64,000 nucleotides of DNA. Origin: Bacillota bacterium. GTDB taxonomy: Bacteria; Bacillota; Proteinivoracia; UBA4975. A model generated the notes under the pieces. The model did no database searches and had not been told where the DNA came from. It saw nothing but the letters and a program-made list of their open reading frames with translations. The stretch lies in the NCBI GenBank assembly GCA_012523545.1, contig JAAYIH010000027.1, positions 1-64,000 of the forward strand, given 5' to 3'. The position numbers and the translations under genes are program-made. Positions 1 through 10,207 of this stretch are shown one piece after another (positions within the stretch are counted from its first letter, which is position 1; each line of letters opens with the position of its first letter).

Positions 1-2
1 AC

Positions 3-68
3 CATTTGCATTTTGAGGTACAACGCAACGGCAAGCCCATCGATCCGTTGCAGTTTTTCCGGCCCTAA
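3..68 (+). CDS. C-terminal fragment of an M23 (LytM) family peptidase, 5' truncated by window edge
   Basis: Frame 3 reads HLHFEVQRNGKPIDPLQFFRP*, with the typical M23 HxHFEV motif. Confidence 0.7.
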   Translation, partial: HLHFEVQRNGKPIDPLQFFRP

Positions 69-70
69 TA

Positions 71-95
71 ACCCTGCTGTACAGGCAGGGTTTTT
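71..95 (+). terminator. Rho-independent terminator
   Basis: CCCTGC-N7-GCAGGG stem followed by TTTTT just after the M23 stop codon. Confidence 0.75.
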
Positions 96-157
96 AAATG
101 CCAGGGCAGAATAGTTATGTAAACCGTAGGTGTGGCCGTACCCGGCAAGCCGGCGGT

Positions 158-186
158 TTGACGGGGACTGGCGGAAGAATTATTAT
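158..186 (+). promoter_or_regulatory. SigmaA-type promoter for walRK
   Basis: TTGACG - 17 bp - TATTAT about 80 bp upstream of the response regulator. Confidence 0.65.
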
Positions 187-265
187 TACAGTGAGGAGGA
201 CAAGCCGGTAAGTGCAAGGCGCAGGCGCCGGATTAATCAGACCTGCGCAAAGAGGAGGGGTTGCA

Positions 266-958
266 ATGGCGAAAGCCTATAAGATTTTAATTGTCGAAGA
301 TGAGAAGCCCATTGCCGATATCCTGGAGTACAACCTGGCCAAAGAGGGGTATGACGTTACGTCGGTATACCTGGGAGACGAGGCGGTAGAGGTCGCCCGG
401 GCCCTCAATCCCGATCTGATTTTATTGGACATTATGTTGCCGGGGATTGACGGTTTCAACGTGTGCCGCCAGGTGCGTCAGTTCACCAACTGCCCCATCA
501 TCATGCTGACGGCCAAGGATGCGGAAATCGACAAGGTGCTGGGGTTGGAATTGGGCGCCGATGACTATGTAACCAAGCCCTTCAGCACCAGGGAGCTCTT
601 GGCCAGGATTAAGGCGCAATTGCGGCGGAGCAGGCAGATTGAAAAGGAACAATCTCAGCAAACCCGCGAAAATCCCCCCCTGGAAATAGACAGGGACTTT
701 TTTACCGTAAAGCGGGGCGACCAGGTCATTAACTTGACCCACAGAGAGTTTGAATTGCTGGATTTTCTGGCATCCAATCCCGGCAAGATTTTTACCCGGG
801 AAGACCTGCTGAAAAAGGTATGGGGATATGATTATTTCGGGGACGTCCGCACGGTGGATGTCACCATTCGCAGATTGAGGGTAAAAATCGAAGAAGATCC
901 CGGCAACCCCAAATATATCCTGAGCCGGCGAGGTTTGGGCTACTATTTTAAGAGGTGA
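266..958 (+). CDS. walR: OmpR-family response regulator, WalR/YycF-like
   Basis: Receiver plus winged-helix domain; ATG at 266 behind GAGGAGGGG; followed by HK, YycH, YycI, WalJ and HtrA-like genes. Confidence 0.88.
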   Translation: MAKAYKILIVEDEKPIADILEYNLAKEGYDVTSVYLGDEAVEVARALNPDLILLDIMLPGIDGFNVCRQVRQFTNCPIIMLTAKDAEIDKVLGLELGADDYVTKPFSTRELLARIKAQLRRSRQIEKEQSQQTRENPPLEIDRDFFTVKRGDQVINLTHREFELLDFLASNPGKIFTREDLLKKVWGYDYFGDVRTVDVTIRRLRVKIEEDPGNPKYILSRRGLGYYFKR

Positions 959-963
959 AGGCA

Positions 964-2712
964 ATGAAGAGCATCCAGTGGAAATTGGTGCTGATTTATA
1001 TTCTCCTGCTGGTCTTTGCACTGGAGCTCTTTGGCGTGTACATGCTGTCTTCGGTGGAGAAACATTTCACCGAAGACCTGCAAAAGGGATTACACAACCA
1101 GGTGCGGCTCATCTCATTGCTGGCGGAACGCTATTTTGCTCCCCAGCCGGATTCTGCCGGACTACAGCAACTGGTCAAGCAGTACAGCAATTTGGTGGGC
1201 AGGGAAATTTACTTGCTGGACAAGTACGGGATTGTGGTGGCCGCCCCGCCGGGGCAGAAGCTGATGGAAGGGAAGAAAATCGTCCAGCCGGAAGTGGTGT
1301 CGGCTGTCCAGGGGACAGCCGACAGTTCCATTCGTTTTGATCCCCACACCGGGTACAGGGTTTACTACTACTCTGAGCCGATATACCAGCTCAACAGTCT
1401 GGTGGGCGTGGTGTACGCCTCCGCCTCGCTGCAGAACATAGATCGCGCCTTAAACACCATGCGCAATATCCTGCTCACCGGGGCGGTGTGGACCCTGCTC
1501 TTGTCTGCCATCCTGGGGCTTAATCTTTCCAGCACCATCACCCGCCCCCTGCAGAAAATCACCAGTCGCGCCGAGGCGATGAAGTCGGGGGATTTCCGGC
1601 AAAAAATCGACATCCGCAGCCGGGATGAGATCGGGCGTTTGGCGGAGACCTTTAACGATTTGGCGGCAAAACTGCAACAAAGCTGGGATGAAGTTATTCA
1701 GGAAAAAGATAAGATCGAAGGCATCCTGGCCAACCTCAGCGATGGCCTCATCGTGTTCGACCACTCCGGAAAGGTTATGCATATAAACTCCACAGCATGC
1801 AATTGGTTTGGCCTCAACAAGCAGGTCATGCTCAGTCAGGGCACAGCGGCTGATTTTCCCCAGCTGGAAAGCGGGCGGGGGATAATCTACCTGGAAGGCG
1901 AGATGGGCATCGTGTTGCGGCAGCAAAGGCTTCCCTTTTTGCAGGCCGGCAAGAAACAGGGAACCATTGTCGTGCTCAGCGATATCACCGAACAACACAG
2001 ACTGGACCGCATGCGTCAGGAATTTGTGGCCAATGTGTCCCACGAATTGCGGACGCCGCTGACCACAATTAAAACCTACCTGGAGGCTCTGCTGGAAAAT
2101 CCCGACGAAGACAGCGCAATCCAGCGGAAATTTTTAAAGGTCATTGACTCCGAAGCTGAGCGCATGGTGCGCATGGTGGAAGACCTGTTGATTCTGTCGC
2201 GGAGCGAGATTAGGACCCAGGAGTTTAAACTGGTTTCAATAGGTGACATAATCCGGGACATCGTCCAGGGCGTGGAGGTGGAGGCCGCCAACAAAGGGCT
2301 AATGCTGGAAGTGAGAATTCCCAAAGATCTGCCGCCAGTGCTGGGAGACAGGGATCAGTTGTACAGGTTGTTTTTAAATATTGTCAACAACGCCCTCAGT
2401 TATACTGCCGAAGGGTCGATAAAAATCTCTGTGTTCAGCAGAAACAAGTACGTGGAAGTGACCGTCGCCGACACCGGCATCGGCATCCCCGCCCACGCCC
2501 TGAGCAGAATTTTTGAACGTTTTTACCGGGTGGACAAAGCCAGAAGCCGCAAGGCCGGCGGAACGGGGTTGGGTTTGTCCATCGCCAAGCAGATTGCCGA
2601 ATTGCACGGCGGAACCATAAACATCATCAGCCGGGAGGGTCACGGCACAGAGGTCATCGTTCCCCTGCCCGTTGCGCCAGAAAACGTGCTGGAGAGTGGA
2701 GCCCATGTCTAA
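964..2712 (+). CDS. walK: Sensor histidine kinase, WalK/YycG-like (HAMP, PAS, HisKA, HATPase)
   Basis: FVANVSHELRTPLTTIKTYLEAL H-box, GTGLGLSIAKQI G-box; next to walR. GTG at 955 is an alternative start. Confidence 0.88.
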   Translation: MKSIQWKLVLIYILLLVFALELFGVYMLSSVEKHFTEDLQKGLHNQVRLISLLAERYFAPQPDSAGLQQLVKQYSNLVGREIYLLDKYGIVVAAPPGQKLMEGKKIVQPEVVSAVQGTADSSIRFDPHTGYRVYYYSEPIYQLNSLVGVVYASASLQNIDRALNTMRNILLTGAVWTLLLSAILGLNLSSTITRPLQKITSRAEAMKSGDFRQKIDIRSRDEIGRLAETFNDLAAKLQQSWDEVIQEKDKIEGILANLSDGLIVFDHSGKVMHINSTACNWFGLNKQVMLSQGTAADFPQLESGRGIIYLEGEMGIVLRQQRLPFLQAGKKQGTIVVLSDITEQHRLDRMRQEFVANVSHELRTPLTTIKTYLEALLENPDEDSAIQRKFLKVIDSEAERMVRMVEDLLILSRSEIRTQEFKLVSIGDIIRDIVQGVEVEAANKGLMLEVRIPKDLPPVLGDRDQLYRLFLNIVNNALSYTAEGSIKISVFSRNKYVEVTVADTGIGIPAHALSRIFERFYRVDKARSRKAGGTGLGLSIAKQIAELHGGTINIISREGHGTEVIVPLPVAPENVLESGAHV

Positions 2713-4000
2713 AGCAAAGACGGGATTATTGGCAATTATGGTGATCATCAGTTGCGTGCAGGCTTATTTAATAATGTCGGGGCAGCATCTGTCCGGTCCT
2801 TCCCAGCCGGGGGAAGCGGTTTGGTTTGGCCCCGAACCGGCTCTGGGCGAGGTGTGTCTCCCCGGCCGCATATATATTGCCCTCAATCCGGAGGAAGTGC
2901 TGTTGGTGGAAACTTTTTCAGATACCTATTCCGCTCTGGTCAGCGCACTGGGCCAAGCTGATTACGCCGGGGCAGAATGGTTTGCAGTGGAGCTCATTCA
3001 GCACCGGGAATTCGCTCCGGGAATTTTATTTAAATTTGATTATCCAGTGTCCAAAAAGCTTCTGACCAGTTTGTTGCCGATGTTTTATGAGACGGACTTT
3101 CCCTTTGCCAGCATAGATTGTATTTTTGTGCCCAAGGAAATGGGCCCTGTTCAATTTATCAACACAGCAGAACGGCAGGCGTGGCAATTTCAACCCGATC
3201 TGTCCTGGCATGTGTTTGCCGCAGCAGTCGCCGAACCTGGCGACGCCCTGGAGATCCGGTGGACGCCTCTGCCCGCTTCTGACAGTTATTCCGTTGCTGC
3301 CGGTGTCTACGACATAGCCGGGCCGGCGCTGCTGGCGGTGCCGGATTGGGAGAGTGAAGAAATAGACTTTGAGGCATTGGTGCGCTCCTTTTATCTGGGT
3401 CCAGAAGTTATTGAGGAAAGCGATGGAACGGAAATCTACACCGACGGGGTGAGGGCGTTGCGCATATATCCCCATGGCGCCGTAGAGTATACTCTGGTCA
3501 GTGCGGAAAATGGACAGGGACAGCTTACCCAGGCCGACCTGCTTAAAATGTCCTTGAGCTTTATTGCCGGTCACGGGGGGTGGCCCGGCAGGATGTTGCC
3601 GACAGAGCTGGAGAACAGTCCTGCAAAAAAGCGGGTTAAGTTCGCGGATTATGCAGCGGGTTTGCCGGTGGCGGCCGAAGACACAGGTGTGGCAGTGGAA
3701 ATAGACGGGCTGACCGTCAGCCGCTACCAGCGCAAGCTTATCAGGGCAAAGCCCGGGTCTGTGTCTGAGCATGTTGAGGTCAGGCCGTTCGCCTGGCTGA
3801 TATCCCAGCCGACAACCAAAATCCATCAGCTCTTTGTCAACCAGGACGCCCGTATCCACATAGCGGATTTGGCTCTGGTATATTATTGGCATATGGACAC
3901 CCTGATTCCGGCCTGGAAAGTGACGCTGGGCGACCGCATTGTCTATGCCGGAGCTGCCGACGGACGGGTTCTGGCTGCCAGACCGCTTAGGGGGAATTAA
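2705..4000 (+). CDS. walH: YycH/WalH-like regulatory protein
   Basis: N-terminal membrane anchor and position after walK; ATG at 2705 overlaps the walK end. Confidence 0.7.
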   Translation: MSKAKTGLLAIMVIISCVQAYLIMSGQHLSGPSQPGEAVWFGPEPALGEVCLPGRIYIALNPEEVLLVETFSDTYSALVSALGQADYAGAEWFAVELIQHREFAPGILFKFDYPVSKKLLTSLLPMFYETDFPFASIDCIFVPKEMGPVQFINTAERQAWQFQPDLSWHVFAAAVAEPGDALEIRWTPLPASDSYSVAAGVYDIAGPALLAVPDWESEEIDFEALVRSFYLGPEVIEESDGTEIYTDGVRALRIYPHGAVEYTLVSAENGQGQLTQADLLKMSLSFIAGHGGWPGRMLPTELENSPAKKRVKFADYAAGLPVAAEDTGVAVEIDGLTVSRYQRKLIRAKPGSVSEHVEVRPFAWLISQPTTKIHQLFVNQDARIHIADLALVYYWHMDTLIPAWKVTLGDRIVYAGAADGRVLAARPLRGN

Positions 4001-4001
4001 C

Positions 4002-4874
4002 ATGGATTGGGAACGCACCAAGACTATTTTGCTCGTGGCCTTTTTTTTGCTGAATTGCGGGTTTGCCTATGTGCTGTGGATACATCCGCTGGTGGATTCC
4101 GAGATGTATATCAGTATGCAACAGATTGAGCAAGTCACTGCAGAATTGCAAACCAAAAATATTCATATGGCCGTGGAAATACCCCGGCGTTTGTACAAAA
4201 AGCGCTTTCTCTCCGTGCGCAACGGCGGTCCATATGGCCGCAAGGAAGCAATGGCGCTGCTGGGGGAAAGGGCGGCGCAATTACCCGGTTTCACCGAGTA
4301 CCAAAAATTTATAGCCGATACCGGCGAAGTAGAGATTTTCAAGGACGGCAGGTTGCACTATACTTCTCGGCTTAACGCCGCCCGGTCAGAGTTGACCCAG
4401 GCGCAGGCCTGGGCCCGGGCGGAGGCTTTTTTGGTGCAGACCATTGGGCTGCCGCCGGATGCGGTGCGGGGCCGGGCAGTGCAGCTGGACAACGGGGTCT
4501 GGCTGATGGAGTTCTGCCAACAGTGGCACAAGTATCGTCCGGATATATCCAGAATTACCGTTCATGTCGCCGAAAACGGGGTGCTGGAAATGGATTGGTA
4601 CTGGGTGGAAATTCTTGGATTTGAAGGGGAAAAGATGGTAACGGTTCCGGCGACAGGGGCGTTGCTGGTTGTTTCGGATATACTGCCGCCGGATTCCGGC
4701 ATAACGGGAATATACATGTCCTGGTACAGCCATCCGGCAACGGCTGAAAGATGGCGCGCGCACCCGGTCTGGGTGGTGGAGAGCAATACGGCGCGTTTTT
4801 ACGTCAATGCCTTCACGGGGGAACTGGAAGGAAGCAGCGCTTTGGGCAGGAAATCCCCTTTGCATGTTGAATAA
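4002..4874 (+). CDS. walI: YycI/WalI-like two-component regulatory protein
   Basis: MDWERTKTILLVAFFLLN N-terminus typical of YycI; position in the wal block. Confidence 0.75.
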   Translation: MDWERTKTILLVAFFLLNCGFAYVLWIHPLVDSEMYISMQQIEQVTAELQTKNIHMAVEIPRRLYKKRFLSVRNGGPYGRKEAMALLGERAAQLPGFTEYQKFIADTGEVEIFKDGRLHYTSRLNAARSELTQAQAWARAEAFLVQTIGLPPDAVRGRAVQLDNGVWLMEFCQQWHKYRPDISRITVHVAENGVLEMDWYWVEILGFEGEKMVTVPATGALLVVSDILPPDSGITGIYMSWYSHPATAERWRAHPVWVVESNTARFYVNAFTGELEGSSALGRKSPLHVE

Positions 4875-4907
4875 GGTATGTAGTAACTATTCAGCGGGGG
4901 CGTAAAC

Positions 4908-6161
4908 ATGGGCAGTATTATAGAAATAACAAAATCGGCACCCCTTTCGGGGTCGGTGCGCATCAGCGGGGCCAAAAATTCTGCAGTGGCGATAATACCG
5001 GCTACTGTATTGGCCGGCGGCCCCTGTGTTTTGGAAAACGTTCCACCCCTTACCGATGTCTACAACCAGTGCAGAATCCTGTCATATTTGGGCGCAAAAG
5101 TTGAATGGCTGGATGCAACCACCGTTTCCATCGACACCACCGCTTTGCGCAATGAAACCCCGCCGGATCGCCTCGCCGGCAAATTGCGGGCGTCTTACTA
5201 TTTAATGGGTGCATTGCTGGGGCGATTTGGCCTGTCCAGGATTGGTCTGCCCGGCGGTTGCAAGATTGGCCCGCGCCCCATCGACCAGCATTTAAAAGGG
5301 TTTCAAGCCCTGGGCTGTAAATGTGACATTAATGACGGCTATGTTTTGTTGGAGGGGAACGGCCTGCACAGCGGCCATGTTTATTTCGACCTGGTCAGCG
5401 TCGGCGCCACCATCAATGTCATGTTGGCCGCCGCCGGCGTTGAGGGCACCACTACTATAGAAAATGCCGCCCGGGAGCCCGAAATCATTGACCTGGCCAA
5501 CTTTCTCAATAAAATAGGGGTGACGGTCAAAGGTGCGGGAACCGGAACGCTGCGCATTACCGGCAACCGGGACAGGGGTTGGTCGGAACACAGCATAATT
5601 CCCGACCGCATCGAGGCCGGAACGTTTATGATTGCGGCCACAGCCACCGCCGGGGATGTGGTGGTTAAGGGAGTAATAACCCGGCACCTGGAATCGGTTA
5701 CCGCAAAGTTGCGGGAAACCGGGGTTACCATCGAAGAGGGAGAGGACTGGTTGCGGGTATCGGGCCCTGCCCGGGGCAAAGCCGTCGATGTCAAGACCTT
5801 GCCCTATCCCGGCTTTCCCACCGACCTCCAGCAACCTCTGACCGCATATCTGACGCGCTGTGCTGGGACCAGCGTCATTACGGAAAATATCTTTGAAAAC
5901 CGGTTCCGCTATGTGGATGAGTTAAAGCGAATGGGTGCAAATATCAAGGTGGAAGGCCGTACTGCCATTGTAGAAGGGGTAGAAGAGCTCCGGGGCGCTA
6001 CGGTTCAAGCTTCGGATTTGCGGGCCAGCTCCGCCCTGATTATTGCCGGATTGGCGGCCCGGGGCAGGACCAGGGTGCGGGGGATCAGTTATCTCAAGCG
6101 GGGCTATCACGATTTTATTGGCAAGCTGAGACAATTGGGTGCGGAAATTGATCTTGTCTGA
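4908..6161 (+). CDS. murA: UDP-N-acetylglucosamine 1-carboxyvinyltransferase (MurA paralog 1)
   Basis: EPSP-synthase-like fold motifs; LPGGCKIGPRPIDQHLKG retains the catalytic Cys; FPTDLQQ, RYVDELKRMGA. Confidence 0.88.
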   Translation: MGSIIEITKSAPLSGSVRISGAKNSAVAIIPATVLAGGPCVLENVPPLTDVYNQCRILSYLGAKVEWLDATTVSIDTTALRNETPPDRLAGKLRASYYLMGALLGRFGLSRIGLPGGCKIGPRPIDQHLKGFQALGCKCDINDGYVLLEGNGLHSGHVYFDLVSVGATINVMLAAAGVEGTTTIENAAREPEIIDLANFLNKIGVTVKGAGTGTLRITGNRDRGWSEHSIIPDRIEAGTFMIAATATAGDVVVKGVITRHLESVTAKLRETGVTIEEGEDWLRVSGPARGKAVDVKTLPYPGFPTDLQQPLTAYLTRCAGTSVITENIFENRFRYVDELKRMGANIKVEGRTAIVEGVEELRGATVQASDLRASSALIIAGLAARGRTRVRGISYLKRGYHDFIGKLRQLGAEIDLV

Positions 6162-6162
6162 A

Positions 6163-6187
6163 CCGGGGTTTTATCCCCGTTTTTTTC
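6163..6187 (+). terminator. Rho-independent terminator
   Basis: CGGGG-TTTTAT-CCCCG followed by TTTTTTT. Confidence 0.85.
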
Positions 6188-6203
6188 TGGAGGGAAGAAG
6201 AGA

Positions 6204-6995
6204 TTGGAGATATACTCTTTGGCCAGCGGCAGCAGCGGCAATTCCTATGTAATTGTACATAACAAAAGGGCGCTGTTGTTGGATGCAGGCTTGAGCGGAA
6301 AGAAATTAATCGGCGCTCTGGCGGATGTGGGCGTAGATCCTGCCTGGATTGAAGCTGTGTTGGTCAGCCATGAGCACAATGACCATGTGGCGGGAGCGGG
6401 AATAATCAGCCGCAAACTCAACGTACCGGTGTACATGACCCGGGGGACCTGGATGGCGGCGGCGGAGAAATTGGGGCCGTTGCCGCGGGGAAAAATAATC
6501 ATTCGCTCCGGGACTTTTTTTCGGGTGGCCGATTTGCTGGTCACCGCTTATCCCATTTGCCATGATGCCAGGGAGCCGGTTAACTATGTATTCAGCACGG
6601 GCGCGCACAAAGCGGCGGTGCTTACCGATACCGGTTGCGTCACCCGCTCCATGCTGCATACTTTGGCGCAATGCCATGCCTTAATTTTGGAAGCCAACCA
6701 CAGCGCCGAAATGCTTTTTGCCGGCCCGTATCCATGGCCGCTGAAGCAAAGAATCGCCAGCCGTCAGGGGCATCTGTCCAATGCCCAGGCTGCCCGTATC
6801 GCTGCCTGGCTCTCCGCGCACGGGCAACTGAGACAGGTGCAGTTGGGCCACCTCAGCGCCGTCAACAACACCCCGGATTTGGCCCGCGGCGAGGTGGCCG
6901 AATACTTGGCGCGGCAAAGGGTGTCCAGGGCCCTTTGCCGCAACGTGCAGGTGCTGCCGCGGCAACAGCCGGGGCCAATATTGCAGGTAAAATAA
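6204..6995 (+). CDS. walJ: MBL-fold metallohydrolase, WalJ/YycJ-like
   Basis: SLASGSSGNSYVI and SHEHNDHVAG motifs; synteny. Confidence 0.85.
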   Translation: MEIYSLASGSSGNSYVIVHNKRALLLDAGLSGKKLIGALADVGVDPAWIEAVLVSHEHNDHVAGAGIISRKLNVPVYMTRGTWMAAAEKLGPLPRGKIIIRSGTFFRVADLLVTAYPICHDAREPVNYVFSTGAHKAAVLTDTGCVTRSMLHTLAQCHALILEANHSAEMLFAGPYPWPLKQRIASRQGHLSNAQAARIAAWLSAHGQLRQVQLGHLSAVNNTPDLARGEVAEYLARQRVSRALCRNVQVLPRQQPGPILQVK

Positions 6996-7032
6996 AAAAT
7001 CTGTTACAATTCCCTTGGAGGTGTGTGGGCCA

Positions 7033-8163
7033 ATGGAAGAGTTTTATTATACGCAACACCGCCGCAAGTCCCCCGGAAGGTTTTTGGAACTGCTGGTGGC
7101 AGCTGTAGTGGGGGGACTGCTGGTTATGGCAACCCTGCCGTTTATTTTGCCGCATTTATTGCCCGAGGCAGAGCCGATATTGCCCTGGAAATACAAAGAC
7201 GATACAGACTACGAGGGACCGGACCTGGAGTACCAGCAAACCGCTGTGGTAAAAGCCGTCCAGCGCGTTTCGCCGGCGGTGGTGGGAGTGACCAGGATTT
7301 CGCAATCCCGGGACTTTTTTGGCCGCTTGCTGCCCCCTGCTCCATCGGGTTACGGCAGTGGAGTAATCATTAGTCCTCAAGGGTACATAATTACCAACTA
7401 TCATGTGGTTGAAAATGCGACGGAGGTAATTGTTTCTCTCAGCACCGGCGAGGAGCTGGAGGCGGAAATCGTCGGCGTCGATCCCGGTACCGACCTGGCG
7501 GTGCTGAAAATCGATGCGCTGCCCGAACTGCCCTGGGCGGAGCTGGGCGATTCCGACAAACTGACGGTGGGCGAATTCGTGGTGGCCATTGGCAATCCCG
7601 GCGGGTTGGAGCTGGAGAGGTCCGTTACCCTGGGGATTGTCAGCGCCACCGACCGCAGTTTCGACGTATACGACTGGGTCTTCGGTTTAATCCAGACCGA
7701 TGCCGCCATCAACCCCGGGAACAGCGGAGGGCCGCTGGTAAACTTGCGCGGTGAAGTTATCGGCATTAACAGCGTTAAGATTTCCGATGCCGAGGGCCTG
7801 GGTTTCAGCATTCCCAGCAACCTGGTCAAAAGCATTACCGAAACCCTCATTGCCCACGGCAGGGTGATCCGGCCGATGCTGGGAGTCAATATCAGGGAGA
7901 TTTCCCCTTCCCTGGCTGAGGCCTTTGGTTTGAGCAGCGAGTACGGGTTGCTGGTGGTTAACGCCGCGGGCCCGGCTTATCAGGCCGGCATCCGGCCCGA
8001 CGACATCATTGTCGAAGTGGAAGGCCAAAGAATCGTAAGCATCCGGGATCTGCGCAGAATAATGAGTGCGAAAAGCGTCGGCGACCAGGTAGAGGTAAAA
8101 GTTGTACGGGGAAGAAACGAAATGACTTTTACCGTAACACTGACGGAATTAACTCCCCAATAA
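7033..8163 (+). CDS. HtrA/DegP-like trypsin-like serine protease with PDZ domain
   Basis: GSGVIISPQGYIITNYHVVENA, TDLAVLKI, INPGNSGGPLVN, C-terminal PDZ; N-terminal TM segment. Confidence 0.9.
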   Translation: MEEFYYTQHRRKSPGRFLELLVAAVVGGLLVMATLPFILPHLLPEAEPILPWKYKDDTDYEGPDLEYQQTAVVKAVQRVSPAVVGVTRISQSRDFFGRLLPPAPSGYGSGVIISPQGYIITNYHVVENATEVIVSLSTGEELEAEIVGVDPGTDLAVLKIDALPELPWAELGDSDKLTVGEFVVAIGNPGGLELERSVTLGIVSATDRSFDVYDWVFGLIQTDAAINPGNSGGPLVNLRGEVIGINSVKISDAEGLGFSIPSNLVKSITETLIAHGRVIRPMLGVNIREISPSLAEAFGLSSEYGLLVVNAAGPAYQAGIRPDDIIVEVEGQRIVSIRDLRRIMSAKSVGDQVEVKVVRGRNEMTFTVTLTELTPQ

Positions 8164-8177
8164 GCGGAGGGTTGCCC

Positions 8178-8345
8178 ATGTACGTAGTTTGCCCGGAGCA
8201 TTTGGACCAGGCCATTGATGAATTTGTGGAGGTCTACGAAATGCCTCCCGATTTGTACCTCCTGGACAAAGTGTCATTTACCGACTGGACCGCGCCGCAG
8301 CACTGTGATTTCTGTCAGCGCGCGCCGGTATACCTGGTGGTTTAA
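8178..8345 (+). CDS. Small CxxH/CxxC protein (55 aa), not in supplied ORF track
   Basis: MYVVCPEHLDQAIDEFVEVYEMPPDLYLLDKVSFTDWTAPQHCDFCQRAPVYLVV*; CPEH and CDFC; GGAGG upstream; position after htrA as in Bacillus. Confidence 0.75.
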   Translation: MYVVCPEHLDQAIDEFVEVYEMPPDLYLLDKVSFTDWTAPQHCDFCQRAPVYLVV

Positions 8346-8426
8346 AAGTGCGACGGGTAACTGCGCAAACCGGCTGCCCAGGGCAGGCGTGACAGGCGCC
8401 GGGAAAACCTGCAAGGAGGGGCTGGG

Positions 8427-9137
8427 ATGAAGGAGTACTACAAGATCTTGGGACTGAACCCCGGTGCTCCGCCCGAGGTAATTAAAGCCGCGTACCGGGC
8501 CCTGATGAAAATTCACCACCCCGATGTGGGCGGTGATCCCGAAAAAGCCAAGGAAATTGAAAAGGCATACCGGTATCTGACCAGCGCCATGGTCAAGGCC
8601 GATACCGTGCCCGTGCAACCGCAAAGGTCCGAACAACGGGCTCGGGGGCACCTGGTCAGGGTATGCTCCGCCAAGGGCAAGTATCTGGAAGTTGCTGTTT
8701 TGGAATTGCTTCCCAATCAGGTCTTTGCCTGCCCGCGGGAATGCAGTTTTTACCGGCGCAGTTGCAGGTTCAAACAGCAACTGTCGCTGGTCAGCCAGGA
8801 TCAGTACGCTTTGCGTGCCACCACCCTGCTGGTGCAGATGCGAAACCCCGAAAACTACAGCCAGCAAATCGACTGCCGTAACGGGCGCTCTGTCCTGGTC
8901 GACCAGTTGGGCGATTTTTATAACTGCACAGACATCTGTACGTGGCTGCATCCTCCCGCTTACAAAGGGGCAAGGGTGGAAATGTTTCCCGGCACCAGGG
9001 CAACCATAATGCTGTGGTTCCCCCAGTTGCCGGCGGGCAGATATATCACCCGCTTTTTCTACAAACACAAAGTGTTGGTGCGGGACGTGCACGGCGACTG
9101 GCTGGACGAAGAGCTAATGGAAATGGCGTTGGCATGA
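8427..9137 (+). CDS. J-domain protein with an uncharacterised Cys-containing C-terminal region
   Basis: N-terminal J domain with HPD (IHHPDVGGDPEKAKEIEKAYRYL); no CxxCxGxG zinc-finger repeats. Confidence 0.75.
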   Translation: MKEYYKILGLNPGAPPEVIKAAYRALMKIHHPDVGGDPEKAKEIEKAYRYLTSAMVKADTVPVQPQRSEQRARGHLVRVCSAKGKYLEVAVLELLPNQVFACPRECSFYRRSCRFKQQLSLVSQDQYALRATTLLVQMRNPENYSQQIDCRNGRSVLVDQLGDFYNCTDICTWLHPPAYKGARVEMFPGTRATIMLWFPQLPAGRYITRFFYKHKVLVRDVHGDWLDEELMEMALA

Positions 9138-9159
9138 CCTGTGGACATATGTCCGCGGG

Positions 9160-9474
9160 TCATTCCCTTGTGTGCCGGATTTCCCAGTGAATGAGCAGGC
9201 TCATGGCGCCGCGCAACAAGACAATGGCGCCCAAAACCATGACTTCATTTAAGGTGCGAATGGCGGCGGTGCGCAAGATTTCCCCGCCCAGTTTAAACTC
9301 CAAACCCAGGGCCAAACCCTGGGCCAGGCTTACCCTCAGCTTTTCCGTTGCCCCGGACAGGCGCCGCCAAAAGTTGATGAATACTACACCGGCGGTGGTG
9401 AATATGACCAGGGCGCCCAGCAAATCCAGAGCCGTAGCCATCCACAGGACAAAGTCGCGGCTGAAGGAGGGCAC
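9160..9474 (-). CDS. DUF1622-family membrane protein
   Basis: DLLGALVIFTTAGVVFINFWRRL...RTLNEVMVLGAIVLLRGAMSLLIHWEI; GTG start inferred at 9474 just after the upstream minus-strand gene. Confidence 0.65.
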   Translation of the reverse strand: MPSFSRDFVLWMATALDLLGALVIFTTAGVVFINFWRRLSGATEKLRVSLAQGLALGLEFKLGGEILRTAAIRTLNEVMVLGAIVLLRGAMSLLIHWEIRHTRE

Positions 9475-9476
9475 CG

Positions 9477-10175
9477 CTATTCGCTCCAGCGGTAATAATC
9501 CGCTTGTCTGTCCGGGCGATGGGGAATGACGTCGCCGGGCTCCATGTTGCCCGGAACATACCGCAACTGGCTTATTACCCGGGTAACGCCCCGGACTTTG
9601 CGTGCGGCGGCAACGGCTGCCGCTTCCTGTTGCCGGTCGTATATTTCGCCGTTTAGAAACACGGCGCCGGCAACGCACTCCACGCCGATGCTCAAGCCGC
9701 GGAGATCGGGGTCGGCAGCCAGTTCCTCCCGGGTTTCCCAGGCAATTTGCTGGTCATTCACCTGCCCGTCGGTGCAAATGCTGGTGGCATCTACAAATTT
9801 GTGCACGCCGTGCCCGGCCAGAAGACGCTTGAGATATTCCTTTTCGGCCAGGGTATCGACGATGCCGGTAATCTGAAGGGCATTATTGACAAAACTGGCC
9901 TTGAGGCCGTAGCCGGACAGGTTTTTATCGGTGTCCAGACACCGCTGCAGTTCCCACAGGCGCCGGGGCACCTCTCCCCTGAGGGCGGTGTCGTGAACGG
10001 ACCCCGGATGCTCCTTGGTTCCGTCTTTAACGGCCATGGGCCATTTTACTCCCTTTTCATTGCCATGGGGGTGATTTTTCAACTGGGCCAATTGGGAACG
10101 GACCTCGCGCGGTGTGGGACGGCCTTTGGGTTTCGGCACCGGCACCACCTCCTTTTCATAGTATGCCCGCGGCAA
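9477..10175 (-). CDS. BON-domain-containing protein
   Basis: Two BON-like segments (LKASFVNNALQITGIVDTLAEKEYLKRLL and LSIGVECVAGAVFLNGEIYDRQQEAAAVAAARKVRGVTRVISQL). Confidence 0.65.
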   Translation of the reverse strand: MPRAYYEKEVVPVPKPKGRPTPREVRSQLAQLKNHPHGNEKGVKWPMAVKDGTKEHPGSVHDTALRGEVPRRLWELQRCLDTDKNLSGYGLKASFVNNALQITGIVDTLAEKEYLKRLLAGHGVHKFVDATSICTDGQVNDQQIAWETREELAADPDLRGLSIGVECVAGAVFLNGEIYDRQQEAAAVAAARKVRGVTRVISQLRYVPGNMEPGDVIPHRPDRQADYYRWSE

Positions 10176-10207
10176 TAATGCTATAATAACCAGCAGAGGT
10201 GGGGACT

